Below are positions 21,793-33,239 of a stretch of DNA of 64,000 bases, in pieces. Numbering within the stretch: the first letter of the stretch is position 1; each line of letters opens with the position of its first letter. The position numbers and the translations under genes were made by a program. The DNA lies in assembly GCA_023213395.1 (NCBI GenBank), contig CM041465.1, positions 101,563,741-101,627,740 of the forward strand. Direction: 5' to 3'. The notes beneath the pieces were generated by a model. The model had not been told where the DNA came from. It worked only from the letters and a program-made list of their open reading frames with translations, and ran no database searches. Origin of the DNA: Cycas panzhihuaensis. Lineage: Eukaryota; Cycadophyta.

Positions 21793-21804
21793 TGGTATTA
21801 GAGC
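21793..21804 (+). other. Primer-binding site of Copia-A+
   Basis: TGGTATTAGAGC begins two bases after the LTR. It is the initiator tRNA-Met complement with one change (C to T) from TGGTATCAGAGC. Confidence 0.85.
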
Positions 21805-24254
21805 AAGAGGAGACTAGCTCCTCTGCTCGGTTTGTTTGCTCAAGGAGATTTGAAGAAAGCTACAAACCCTTGGTGACGACCTTCGCACTCCGAAGGCGAT
21901 CCAAGGTTTGTTTGAAGATTTTTCTTGCAGGTTTAAGACTTTGCTAGAGTATTTTAGAAGGAGGAGCTTTACTCAAATCTGAATTTTTTTTTTCAGATTT
22001 TTTTTATAAGGTTTTTGCTAAGTACTCACGTTTTTCATGGTTTTTTCATTAAAAATCAAAATTTATGAGTTATTTCTTCTCATAGTTCAGGTGCTAGCAT
22101 ATTATGCAGCTCACTAAAACTCTCTAATGAAGTCTATTTCAAGTTTTTAAACCTTTTGCAAAGGAACTGCTTTACAGGCCATTTTTTTCAGCCCTCAAAC
22201 CCCACTAAGGAACTCAAAACCCTTAGTGTTGTTTGTATTTAGCCTATTTCTTGCTAGAAATCAGCTCTCAAGCTATAATTTATAATCTGAAATTGATTTA
22301 AGAAGACTCTTAGCAGGCTGTAGGTGTTTTTCACTATTTTTAGTGAATTTTTCATCAAAACCGAGGTTTTTACTCATACTAGCCGGCTGTCCAAGATCCG
22401 ACATCGATGCACGGTATGTGAGTCCACTGAAGAAACTTGAGCATTTCGTTGAAGGATTTTGACCCTACACCGCATTTGCCATTTCCTCTCATCACAGGGC
22501 GCCCGCTTTCCTTGTTTTGCTCACTGTGCAGTCTACAGGCAACGAAATGAGATGAAACTTGGCAAAAATCTCTGTCTTGGCACTGCGGCCCCTCCTATAA
22601 AATTTTGGCTCGATCCGTGCTCAGAGACGGAGATTGATCCGCTGAAGTCTCCACTGGCCGCTTTACATCATCCGCTTGAAAAATTGATTTCGAACCTTCT
22701 ATTTCGGTTTTTCAAAAATTTCGATTTGAAAACTTTAGTTTTAAACTTTAAGTTATAAAAATTGGAATATTCCTTGAATATTCCTTTTTTTTTAACTTAA
22801 GTTAATCCAACGTTCACTTCTAAAGTTATTAAAAATCATTTTTTAAAGCAAAATCTAAAGTTTCTTAAGTGATTTTTAACTATTGACTTCACTTTAGTGA
22901 AAAATAACTGGATCAAGTCTCTTTCAAGTACTTTTATACATTTAAAGTGATTTTTCTTCTGTCATTAAGTCATTTTTCAAATTAAGGCACTTTGCATAGT
23001 GACCTTAACTTAAATTTATTAAGAGAAAAATTATATTTTTTGTATTTTTGAAGCTAAAAATCTTTTAAGTATTGAGTGATTTCATTAAATCACCAATACT
23101 AACTTGAACTCGCTTATTTAGAGACTCAAAAACACCTTTGCTTTAATGTTTTAAAAGGCTCCATGCGAGGTGTCCTTAGTGGTCAAGTTGCAAAAAAAAT
23201 TCAAATTTTAGCCTATGTTTTTGGCTCTTAAAAGTTTTAACACTTAGTTATTTTTTGAACAAGTGTTAATTGACTTTGAGTGAAGTGATTTCAAGTGTTT
23301 TTATATAAAAAAAGTGATACTTATCACTAATTTTTAAACACTTTTAAGGCACATTGCATGGTGACCTAATGCCCTTAGTCTCAAAGAGGGCTCAAATACA
23401 CTTTGTACTTAATAAAGATCACTTTTCTTTTGATCGTTGGGACTAATTTAAAGTCCCAACACTTAGTGCTTGATGTCCATTTTCATGCAAGTGGTTCTCT
23501 TACCTTCACTTTTCAAAGATTAAAAGGAACCCACTTGTATCTTCATCACAAGTTTTGCATTACTTCTTTCAGTACTTAAGCTCTTTTTCGAAAAGTACTT
23601 TGCAAAACTTATTGTAATCAAGCATTTGGTTTCTTACTTGGATCAACAAAGCACTATATTTTTCATTAAAGTGCTCATTGTAAAAAACACTACTAGTGTT
23701 CATCTTGGTGCATTTACATTGCTTCCTCTTGAAGCCACTTTTATTGTAAAGCTTAATCAAAGCATTTTCATAAGTACATTTTCCAAGCAAAAAGAAACTT
23801 AAGTTCACTTTAAAATCTGCTAAAAAGTGACTTCAAATCTGTTGGAGAGGCTCGAAAAAGGTTCAAACCTTGCCTCTAAATTAACCTTAAGCTTGGTGCA
23901 TTCCCTAGGGGACCAACCAATCAGACGGTCAAGGTAACGACAATTAAGATTGGTCGAGGAAAGGAGGTTCGAAAAGGGTGTTATTAAATGGAATCCTGTG
24001 GAAAGCATGGTACGTCCATGCGGATCAACCCTACCTGCTTTGTCCTAGATTTAACTTGGCCAACTATTGGATCTCTTCTATAGATCAGAGTTGGACCAAC
24101 TCCATAGCCTAGTCCTCCACCCCTCATCATTCCATTCAGTTGTTGGATCTTCTAGTAAGATCGGGACCTGGTTTCGTTAGAAGGTGGAACTTAAGTGACG
24201 AAAGCTTTGAGTTTCCAGGTTATCTGCTAGCTTCAAACTTTTATAAACTGAAAC
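21805..24254 (+). other. Leader of Copia-A+
   Basis: A 2.4-kb untranslated leader between primer site and gag ATG. It has no convincing ORF. From about 22740 to 23800 it is very AT-rich and repeatedly uses words such as AAGTGATTTTT, CACTTTT and TTTTAAG. The last 250 bp precede a gag start at 24255. Confidence 0.55.
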
Positions 24255-25075
24255 ATGGCTGCCATAAACATGCTAAATGCATGCACCATTTGGTTAACAG
24301 GACAAGATAATTATCAAGAATGGAAGAGACTCACTCAGAACTTGCTAATCATGAATGAATTTTGGAGTTATGTTTCTAGGAGATTACCTCGACCAACACC
24401 TGTTATCAATGGCAATGTTACTGTGCAACCTGATGATGCTTTACTTGCTGCTTGGAAAGCCAAAGATGAAATTGCTTTGGCATTCCTTCACATGATTGTT
24501 GATGTGCATGTAGATCAGAATATTGCTTGTGCTAAAACTTCTAAGGAAGCTTGGGACACTTTGTCCTCATTGTATGAAAGGCGAGATCAAGCTCGCATTT
24601 TAATGGTTAAGGCAAAATTGTATTCTGTTAAGTTTGTCAAGCCCATGTCGGCTTTTCTTTCCTCCATCAAGGAGGTGTATAGTGAACTGAATACACTTGG
24701 AAGTCTAGCTACAAGGGATGAATTGATCACTTCCATCACCAAAGCCTTACCCAAAGACTGCAATGGCTTCATTTCGTCTACTACAAGAGATGGTTCTCTC
24801 AAAACTATGACATTCAATGAATTTGAAAGTCTGCTACTTCAAGAAGAACAAATCTAGACTAAGGATAATGAGGAGGAACCATCTACATCAGGTGCATTCA
24901 CGGCCAATTCAAAGGCCAAACAGCAACCTAAACCTGCACTCTCAAAGCGGTTAGAACATGAACATTGGGTCTTCAAGGACCAATGTTGTATGTCATTATT
25001 GTGGCAAACCTGGCCACATAGCACCTGATTGTCGGAAAAAGCAAGCAGATCTACGGCAGCAGCAGTAGCCACGTC
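24255..25075 (+). pseudogene. Copia-A+ gag
   Basis: Opens MAAINMLNACTIWLTG, with YQEWKRLTQNLL, the AWDTLSSLYERRD helix and FNEFESLLLQEEQ typical of the UBN2-type Copia gag. A stop (TAG at 24855-24857) interrupts it after about 200 residues. After a frame change the zinc knuckle CHYCGKPGHIAPDC (24991-25032, CX2CX4HX4C) follows, ending at a stop near 25066. Gag would form the particle that packages the RNA. Confidence 0.85.
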
Positions 25076-25255
25076 ATCCGATCGGCGACAATTTCCCGTC
25101 GGCCAGCATCAGAATGTTTTCAAAGAAGAACAAAGAATAAGAACAACCCCCTCGACCAAATCGAGGTGCCTATTGAGGAGGTCAAAGAGGAAGGGGGGGT
25201 TTCAGAGGTGGCAATCAATGCCACTCTAATCGATTGAGATGAAGACAAACTGCTT

Positions 25256-26161
25256 TTGTGCATATCGACATCCAAGGTTGATGAAACTTGGATTATTGAT
25301 TCTGGAGCTTCACAACACATGACTGGAAGTGAAGAGCTCCTCACCAACATCAAGGAAGGCAAAGGTCAATCAGTGACCTTTGGGAATAATCAATCTGTCA
25401 AAATCTCAGGAGTAGGCACAATAACTCCATTTACTTCTTCCTCAAATCCTTCCTCCACATTTCTCGATGGCAATGCCTATTTAATACCTTCAATAGACAA
25501 AAATTTACTATCTATTAGCAAGTTGGACAAGCAACAGATGAGTGTATTATTCAGAAACGGGAAATGTATAATTAGTGACAAAGAAGACCAAGTAGTAGCT
25601 GTTGGCTATGAGGATCAAGGCCTCTACAAGTTGGATGCAAATAATATAACACTTGATTCTGCTTACTCTGGTTCCATTGTCACTCCTTACTTGTCCAAGA
25701 TGCAACTTTGGCATCAACGTCTAGGCCATTTGAGCTTAGACAATTTGAGGCAGATGATCAACAAGAACATGGTACATGGGCTTCCAAAGATCTATGGAAC
25801 AAAATGTCTTTGTGAAGCGTGCATTATGGGAACTCAGCATCGCTTGCCTTTCCCTAAAGGCAAAGCGTGGTGTGCATCACATCCTTTGCAGTTGGTACAT
25901 TCGGATTTGTGCGGACCTATGACCACAGCATCTTTTGGAGGAGCTTTGTATTACATCTCCTTCATTGATGGCTTTTCTCACAAAGTCTGGGTCTATTTCA
26001 TCAAACACAAATCTGAAGCATTTTCCAAGTTCAAAGAATTCAAGCTTGAAGTGGAAAATGAGTCTGGCTACTCAATCAAAACATTCAGGACAGACAATGT
26101 AGGTGAATTTACATCAAATGAATTCACACACCGCAAGGATAATGGCATTCGAGACGACTAA
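25256..26161 (+). pseudogene. Copia-A+ protease and integrase N-terminal part
   Basis: WIIDSGASQHMT (about residues 12-23) is the Copia retropepsin active site with an intact D-S-G. LWHQRLGHLSLDNL and CLCEACIMG form the GAG-pre-integrase zinc module. SDLCGPM and FIDGFSHKVWVYF carry the first catalytic Asp region, with the usual IDD changed to IDG. KTFRTDN..EFTSNEF carries the second. A frameshift then ends the frame at 26161. Confidence 0.88.
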
Positions 26162-26692
26162 CTATACCTCACACTCCTTAACAAAACGGAGTCTCCGAAC
26201 AATGAATGTAACTTTGGCCAATAAAGCCAAAGCTATGATGCATACACAAGGACTCACTCGAGCCTTCAAGCGTAAGCATTTCACACAGTTGCTTATGTGG
26301 CCAATCGCAGTCCTACTACAGCAGTCACCAACATGACACCCGAGGAGGCATGGTCTGGCAAAAAGCCTACTGTCAGCCATTTGAGGACTTTTGGGTGCAC
26401 TGCTTATATGCACATTCCCGATTAGCAAAGGAAGAAATTAGACAAGCATAGTCTGAAATGCATCTTTGTAGGTTATGCCATTCACAGCAAAGCCTACAAG
26501 TTGTATGATCCTATAGGGAAGAAAATGCATCTCTCAAGAGATGTCATCTTTGCTGAAGAAGATCACAAGGAGGTGCAAAGATCCATGCAACCTCCGTTGA
26601 CAAAGGCAAGAAGATTGTTGAGGCCTTCCTTCCTTCTCAATCCTCTACACCATGTTCATCATCTCGACCACCGGATCGTCTACTTCAACTGA
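26162..26692 (+). pseudogene. Copia-A+ integrase C-terminal part
   Basis: Out-of-frame continuation: EEAWSGKKPTVSHLRTFGC (about 26343-26400), then a stop, KKLDKHSLKCIFVGYAIHSKAYKLYDP and LSRDVIFAEED. GKKP..SHLR.FG and the FVGY..HSKAYK..DP segment are standard integrase C-terminal signatures. At least two indels or stops separate it from the core. Confidence 0.8.
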
Positions 26693-27861
26693 ATTTGCTC
26701 CACTTGATCCAAGCACATCTTCTGTTGATCAACCACTTACACCAGAAGATCTTGAGGTTCAAGTAACTTCAATTCAAAAGTTACCCAAATGGTACACACA
26801 AACAGTTCAAGACGGTCACATTATTGAAGGAAAACGTCCATCTAAATACCGACAGCAAACCAATTATGCACTTATGGCTGAAGTGCTTTGTATTGATGAG
26901 CCTTCCACTTTTGAGGAGGCTTCTAAAAATGAAAATTGGAAGGCTGCCATGGATGAAGAAATCCATTCTATTGAAAAGAATGGTACTTGGAATTTGGTTG
27001 AATTGCCTAAACACAAATAGGCAATCAGTTGCAAATGGGTCTGCAAGACCAAATTCCGTTCTGATGGTTCACTTAAAAGGCAGAAAGCACGCCTTGTCAC
27101 AAAAGGATTTAAACAAAAAGAAGGCATAGATTATGAAGAAACTTTTGCACCAGTGGCGAACATGAATACCATCAGACTTCTCTTGGCCTTAGTTCCTCAA
27201 TGCAAATAGCCTGTTTACCAGATGGACGTGAAGAGCGCCTTTCTTAATGGCGATCTTCAGGAGGAGGTATATTTGGAGCAACCTCCCAGTTACAAAGTAC
27301 AAGGCAAGGAGCATCTTGTATATCGCCTAAAAAAGGCGTTATATGGCTTGAAACAAGCTCCAAGGGCATGGTACTCGAAGATCGATGACTACTTCTTGAG
27401 ACATGGGTTTCATCGATCTACTTGATCCTAATCAGATAAAAAATGAAACGAACCATGTAATTTTTGTTGCCTTGTATGTAGATGACTTAGCGATCACTGG
27501 TAGTGACACTAACACGATTCACATTCTCCAAGATGATTTGAAGAGAAGTTTCGAGATGACAGATCTTGGACTTCTCCATTATTTTTTAGTCTTTGATATA
27601 TGGCAACAACTAGGTTGTATCTTCATCTCCCAAGCGAAATATTCTTGGGACATTTTGCAGCGGTTCAGGATGCACGACTGCAAAACAACGCCTACACCTA
27701 TGGAGAATGGATCTAAGCTTACTCTCAATGAGGAAGCTGCACCAGCAGATCCCACACTTTATCGGCAGTTGATTGGGAGTCTCATTTATCTCACCAACAC
27801 TCGATCGGATATTTCATTTGCTGTTGGGATTTGTTCACGTTACATGTCTCAACCCAATTAG
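26693..27861 (+). pseudogene. Copia-A+ reverse transcriptase
   Basis: Segments [88 protein letters not shown], then in another frame VALYVDDLAITG with the intact YVDD box. Stops are at 27018-27020, 27208-27210 and 27859-27861, with a frameshift near 27420. The stops at 27018 and 27859 lie where the minus-strand family copy has CAG. Confidence 0.9.
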
Positions 27862-28434
27862 ATACACTGGAATGCAGCCAAACACATACTTAAGTACATC
27901 AAAGGCACATTGCAGCATGGCCTTGAGTATGCACATAATGAGAACTTCACTCTGGAAGGGTTCTCGATTCTCGATTAGGCGGGTTGTCAAGATAGCGTAA
28001 GATCAACCCTGGATCTGCTTTTCCCTTGGTTCAGTAATTGTTTCGTGGAGTTGCAAGACGCAACCCAATGTTACCTTGTCCTCCACCGAAGCAGAGTACA
28101 AAGTCGTGCTGCACTTGTGAGGCTATCCGCTATGACGGATTCTTGGAGAACTTGGACTTGAGCAGGGTCACCCAGCAGGATACATTGCGACAATCAAAGT
28201 GTGCTCAAGTTAGCTAAGAATCCAGTGTTTCATGCGCGGACAAAACACATCGAGGTTCACCATCACTTCATCAGAGAGCATGTGCAGAATGGTGAGATCA
28301 ACCTCCAGTACAGAGCTACAGGGGAGCAAACAACAGACATCTTTACCAAGCCTCTTGGTAGAGAAAAGTTTGTAAAATTCAGAGATGGTCTTGGTGTCCG
28401 ACTTAACATTGTAAACAGTAAGGGGGGGTGTTAA
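27862..28434 (+). pseudogene. Copia-A+ RNase H
   Basis: Fragments of the RNase H domain in changing frames, best at 28201-28434: KNPVFHARTKHIEVHHHFIRE, QTTDIFTKPLGREKF and the terminal GVRLNIVNSKGGC. The gag-pol end meets the polypurine tract AAGGGGGG directly before the 3' LTR. Confidence 0.85.
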
Positions 28435-28981
28435 ACCTTATGTTTACATGTTAAGATAATGTACTTTTATTTTCATGTAATATGTGTACTTTTTATTTTA
28501 GGGGTGACTTATCACTTAAGTGATAAAGTGCACACCCACATTCTTTCTAGTGACACAACGTTGTCACTAAAGGGTCAAATGGACCCTCATGCCTTTTTGC
28601 TCACATGAGAGCCCAAAAGGACACATGTCCAACATGCAAGGCATGTATCTTGGATGTTTGACACTTGCCAAACATCCAAGGCCTTAGGTCTCTCATTTCA
28701 CTCTATATAATGAGACCTCTTCTCATTGTCTCATAAGAGAGTTGGAGCTGTATTGTTATGCTGTCAGTTTGCTAATCAATCTGTTCATTCTTTGGAGGTT
28801 GGACCAATTCCAACTCCACATATTGGGTATCATTTTCTCTTGCTCCTTCATTTGTGCTTTGTCTCTTTGCTCTCTATTTTCCTTGAGATTATTATACTTG
28901 TTTGTATTTCTGCAACTAGAACTAGAGTGATCCTAGTTTCTAGATCTTGGGACTGTTGAGGCCATCTAGCCTCTTTTCACA
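28429..28981 (+). repeat. 3' LTR of Copia-A+
   Basis: 553 bp. It differs from the 5' LTR at roughly 15-20 positions by eye, clustered near the 28740-28800 equivalent. Palindrome (28509-28526), hairpin (28650-28679) and TATA box are all conserved. Confidence 0.93.
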
Positions 28982-28986
28982 CACAG

Positions 28987-29711
28987 GGCATAAAACAAAA
29001 AACGGATTATATAGTTCAACAATTGAGCAAGTGTTAAGAATATTGAAGGACCAAATAGAGTCCAAATGCTTGTTCAAAAGAGTGTAATGCTTGCACATAC
29101 AATGCACATGTAGAATGGAAGGTGAAAGAGTAAAGATATATATTTATTGAGGAAAGTGTAAGACTCCTAGAATTAGCTTAGGTTTGTTTTTTACTTCTTC
29201 AAAATTTTGGGTTGCTTAGTGAGTGGATACAACCATCCATACAGTGCCCTTACCCAGGTTTGCTTGAGGTACCAGCGTATGGCTGGTCATACCCAACAAC
29301 ATATCCGCTCATACCTGGGTAATTTCTGGGTCTGGATGGTAGTGTCTGGCTTGTACCTACATCCCAGGCATGGGTTTGACAAACCCAGCAGGCCATAAGT
29401 GAACCAATGCTCTATAGGTTAAACCATCAGAATGACATACATTGAACAAATGAAGAGTTATTTACAACCACACAAGCAGTCATCCCTGAAGAGCTGAAAC
29501 AAAGAAAAGTTACGAACAGTTATTTTGGACATTCACCGTGTTTTGTGATGTATTGGACGCGTTTTATATGCCCTGAAACATCTGGAGAAGTCAACAACAC
29601 ATAGTGTATTCAATGTCTCATCTCTGAAAAAAGGTTAGGGTGACATGTTATGGCATGGACAGAATTAACTATGTTGGACGAGGGAGCCAGGATAATCTTG
29701 GAGTTAGAAAA
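28987..29711. other. Intron sequence after Copia-A+
   Basis: No gene recognised. A 63-codon frame at 29207-29398 has no motif or splice support. Confidence 0.45.
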
Positions 29712-30000
29712 AAGGTTATGGCAGAAATATTTTATTTGTGAAAGCAAGTTCCAGTGGAGGACTCATCATGTTAGATGGAAGCTATATTTGAAAAGTTCCT
29801 TCCTTTCATTATCCAATACATATTTTCGGGTATGAGAGCTTGAACTTTGTCAAGGATAAGGTTATACCAGAATATTTTATTGTGAAAGCAAGTTCCAGTC
29901 AAACACCCATTGTTAGATGGAAGCTATCTTTGGAAAGTTTCTTTGGTTTCGTTAACCAACACATATTTTTGGGTATGAGAGCTTGGACCTTGTCAAGGAA
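29712..30000 (+). repeat. Two-copy tandem duplication, about 144 bp
   Basis: Copies at about 29712-29855 and 29858-30000 share AAGGTTAT, GTGAAAGCAAGTTCCAGT, TTAGATGGAAGCTAT and GGGTATGAGAGCTTG in the same order and spacing. They run directly into the copy-2 long repeat. Confidence 0.75.
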
Positions 30001-30355
30001 TTTTATCAGAAGCTTATGCAGACTGAAGTCTGGAATAGTCTATTTGGGGCCAGAGAAGGTCAAAAGTCATGTAAGAACGCAAATAGATATCTCTGGACCT
30101 TTCTGTATAAATAAGACCTTAGGGCTAGGGGAAGATAATCTTGGATGTGATGATTTGTTCCCTAGGGCTCTTTGGAGCACCCCTGGCTCAAAGAGGGGCA
30201 GTAATATTCTGTATTCATTTTGAATGCCAAACTCATGAACTTCTGATAAGCGGTCAAGTTTTGTTGTATGAGTGAGTTGCTGAATTGAGTGTTTTCTGAT
30301 CAGTAACTTGCAGATTTTTGGGTTGGAGCAACTGCGTTTTCATTTCTGCTGGACA
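29970..30355 (+). repeat. Diverged long repeat, copy 2 (possible old LTR)
   Basis: Same-orientation partner of 3090-3480. It contains TGTATAAATAAGACCTTAGG, a good TATA-like word followed by the same GCCTT.GGG block seen in copy 1. The two copies lie near the two ends of the giant intron, with the other elements between them. Confidence 0.45.
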
Positions 30356-31133
30356 GCAATGCTCCTTGAAAAGGCATGACTACGGTCAAATAATAGGAGG
30401 CTTCTGCAAAGCTAGTGATATGCTGAACATGAATAAGAGAACCCTTGTATTTCCACCTCATGTTTTCCCAATTAATTTTGTCTTCGTTGCAAATACACTG
30501 CAAGGAATAGATATAGCTTAATAGGGGCATCTTGTATCTTTATGTTTCAAGTCTTGGAGGTTGTGCGAGATGGGGTTGCTCCTGTGCAGAGTCATGCAAG
30601 GCCTTGTGACTCTTTTGCCTTTGCAGCCTTGAGTCATATCTTTAAGTGATGGACTTTTCCTTTGTCCCTGGTGTTCTGATATATCTTATGATTTGAATGG
30701 TGCTCTGTTGAGATTTGTGCTTATCTTGTCCTTTTTTTGGGCAGTCTTGTGCTTAGGCTCTTTTGGGAGATTTTGGGTGCATTTGTGTTCTAAATCCTTG
30801 CATAATAGATTTACGTTCACTACAAATCCAGACAAAGTTTTGGTACTAAGAAAACAGGCCATCTTACAACCCAAAAAAATTCTGGCATCAATTCTCATTT
30901 CTGGATCATTATTGTCTCACATGGTTCTATCCCAGAACCTAAAGGAGGAAACTCAACATTCATGGACACAATTTTGGGATCTGAACTTCGTGGATGGGGT
31001 CATCTGAATGGATGAGGTCTTCAAAACGGTTTACCAATTATAGGCAACATAGGCCAAATGTGCTTAACTTTCATTGTAAACAACTAAGGATGGAATCATC
31101 ACCCCTAGTTCCCTGGAGGAGGCTTGTAGTTGT

Positions 31134-31668
31134 TTAATTATGGAAAATGTTTAAATGACATGTTTGTACATGAGATAAGCCTAAGTCCCACCGTAATGGG
31201 GTAAGGATGAATGCAAATATCCTTATTCCAGGTTAGACAAATATTGAACAATCTTGTATAATGGTTAGGTCCTTGTTAGGTACGAGAAATAAATGAAACA
31301 AGGCTCAAGGGATAGTTTAATGGTTATTAACCTTAGTCAGATAAGAGAAGCCTTATACATAAATACGGATGTCCCTCTCCTTATATGGTATATATAAGGG
31401 ATTAATTATGGTAAATGATGTGTTTATGTGTGAGATGGGTCTAACTCCGACTGTAATGGGATAAGGGTGTGTACACATAGCATTATTCCAGGGTAGATAA
31501 ATGTTTAACAATCTTGTAGAAGAGCTATGGTTCAGATAGGTAGGGTAAAGGGATAGTTGAAAGGTCACTAACCATAACCAAATAAGAGAAGGCTTATGCA
31601 TGCATAGAGATATTCATAATGATAAGTGAGTGCTTCCCTCTTCTCATCTAATATATGTGAGGGAGTGA
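31134..31668 (+). repeat. Two-copy tandem duplication, about 268 bp
   Basis: Copy 1 starts TTAATTATGGAAAATG (31134), copy 2 TTAATTATGGTAAATG (31402). Shared landmarks include GTAATGGG.TAAGG, ACAATCTTGTA, AAGGGATAGTT and AATAAGAGAAG.CTTAT. Roughly 75-80 percent identity by eye, with small indels. Confidence 0.75.
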
Positions 31669-32143
31669 GCTAGCTCGATAAGGGTAACTTGTAATTTTCA
31701 CTCTTGGAGTCTTTGCAAGAATTGGGTTACCTTTGTGTTAGACTCTTGTTGACTTTAGCAGCCTTGCTGGTTCACATGTTGCCAAACAAACTTGCATCTT
31801 TTCTTAATTTTGATATTGCAACCTACCGTTTTTAGTGTTTTTTCAGTTTACAATACTGATACTATTCCTTTATTTTACCTATAATTACATTCTTTTCATC
31901 TCCCCTTGAGAATGCCTTAAATTATTCTGGTTCTTTGTTGAGAATGAGCGTGCACATTCCATTCTGATGATTCAGTACATAATTTAAGTTTAATTCTTCG
32001 GTTCAGCAAGTTTTGAGAGCTGATGTGATAGGTTACTTGCCAGTCATAGCGGAACAAATGTTGTACCTCCAGGTTACTATAGAATATGCAGAACGGATGT
32101 TTTCATTTTATCCATATGTAACATCAAATTTTTATGTTTGCAG

Positions 32144-32254
32144 ATGATATTGGAAGTGTACATTAGTCCTACATGGATGAAAAATTCCTTTGATTTATGG
32201 AAGCAACAATGCGAGAATGCCCAAACTGCTGAGTCTACAGAGATACTTACGAAG
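32144..32254 (+). CDS. SUVR5: SUVR5-like histone methyltransferase, exon 4
   Basis: A 37-codon phase-0 exon between a TTTGCAG acceptor (32143) and a GT donor (32255). It encodes MILEVYISPTWMKNSF, DLWKQQCENAQ and TAESTEILTK. In SUVR5 the matching segment follows KLHS directly and runs MIL.....P.WL..SF..W...C..A..AES.E.L. The match across a 29.6-kb intron is the main evidence for the gene's continuity. Later exons, encoding the zinc fingers and pre-SET/SET domains, must lie beyond the window. Confidence 0.7.
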
Positions 32255-32856
32255 GTACTTATAAGGTGGTTGAGTTATATCCTTTATTTTTTAAAATTTC
32301 CTTGATTTCTCAAAGGCATTGGTGTTACTGTAGCTAATTATCAGCTGCTTTCAGAAAGCACCATGTTTTGTTTCATATTTCATTTTCTTACTGTGGATTT
32401 ATAATTACTTTTAAGTCATTCATGCACTTGGTATTCCCATAGCAATTCCATAGGGAGAAACTGGATACAAATATTCGAGTCCTGAAGTGACACCTATTTT
32501 ATACATGCTCAGCTACAAGTCATGAACACTCACATACAAGTATCTACAGGCTATCCCGGTTGAAGTGGCTCTTTGAGTCATTGGTCTATTTGATTCATAT
32601 CAACTACCATCCTTCGTTAATTATATTGGTGTGGAAACAAATTAGGGATTCAGCTACATCCATTCTAGCATATAAAAGATACACTAGATTCATGGGAAAT
32701 TTTAATTTCGTAGAAAATTAGAGAGTGATACAGGGAATATGTGTTACGGGAAATGCTGGTAGATTTATGTTGGCAAACCCTACCAAGCGATAATACCAAT
32801 CTTGCACTCAATTATGCCTACTTTCACCTCCCCCACGATTTACACATTCACAATAT

Positions 32857-33227
32857 TGTTGAAATAATGTACATTCCCATGATATGTTCATTTAAGTTCA
32901 TTTCATTTCATTATAATAATTGCTCACATAGAATATTCTTGATGAGAATATTCTAGTGAGAGAAGATTTTTAATCGATGTTCTAGAAGTCAAAGATGCTC
33001 CAACTATTAATGAGGTAGTTTGAGCACACCAAAATTCATGGGAGTGTTAGAGTTGTTGAACCACCTCCTATGTTTAGACTTAGTGTGAAGTTATAAATAT
33101 GTATTTTATCATTCATATTTTCTTAATGAGATTTGGAGAGTTGTGAGTCATTTGTCGTATTATCATCTCTTGTGCTTTCACATGTGCCTTATGACATGTC
33201 TCCTCCTCATATCCACTCATTCTTACA
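32857..33227 (+). repeat. 5' LTR of element D
   Basis: 371 bp, TGTTGAAATAATG to CATTCTTACA. A TATAAATA word sits at about 33092-33099. It differs from the 3' LTR at only about a dozen positions by eye, so the insertion is relatively young. Confidence 0.92.
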
Positions 33228-33239
33228 TGGTATCAGAGC
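33228..33239 (+). other. Primer-binding site of element D
   Basis: TGGTATCAGAGC immediately after the LTR, a perfect initiator tRNA-Met complement. Confidence 0.92.

Larger units (their letters stand above)
21237..28981 (+). mobile_element. Copia-A+: full-length Ty1/copia retrotransposon (7.7 kb)
   Basis: LTRs of 554 and 553 bp (21237-21790, 28429-28981) look nearly identical and are flanked by TSD CACAG (21232-21236, 28982-28986). Internal order: primer site, long leader, gag with zinc knuckle, protease, integrase, reverse transcriptase, RNase H, polypurine tract. This is Ty1/copia order. The polyprotein is broken by several stops and at least two frameshifts. It lies sense to the host gene in intron 3. 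A related copy in the other orientation is at 42574-49580. Confidence 0.95.
2502..32143 (+). other. Giant intron 3 of the SUVR5-like gene (about 29.6 kb)
   Basis: Exon 3 ends KLHS at 2501. The next family-matching sequence, MILEVYISPTW, starts at 32144 after a TTTGCAG acceptor, and the reading phase is 0 on both sides. In the SUVR5 sequence I recall, KLHS is followed immediately by MIL, so the 29,642 bp between is one intron. At least four LTR retrotransposons account for most of its length. No transcript evidence is available to me. Confidence 0.65.

Noticed and set aside
32007-32072. A 22-codon phase-0 exon-like segment (QVLRADVIGYLP...) with AG before and GT after, between SUVR5 exons 3 and 4.
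   Set aside because: In the SUVR5 sequence I recall, KLHS is followed directly by MIL, so an extra 22 residues are not expected, and a 66-bp open stretch with splice-like ends is easily due to chance. Transcripts could revive it.
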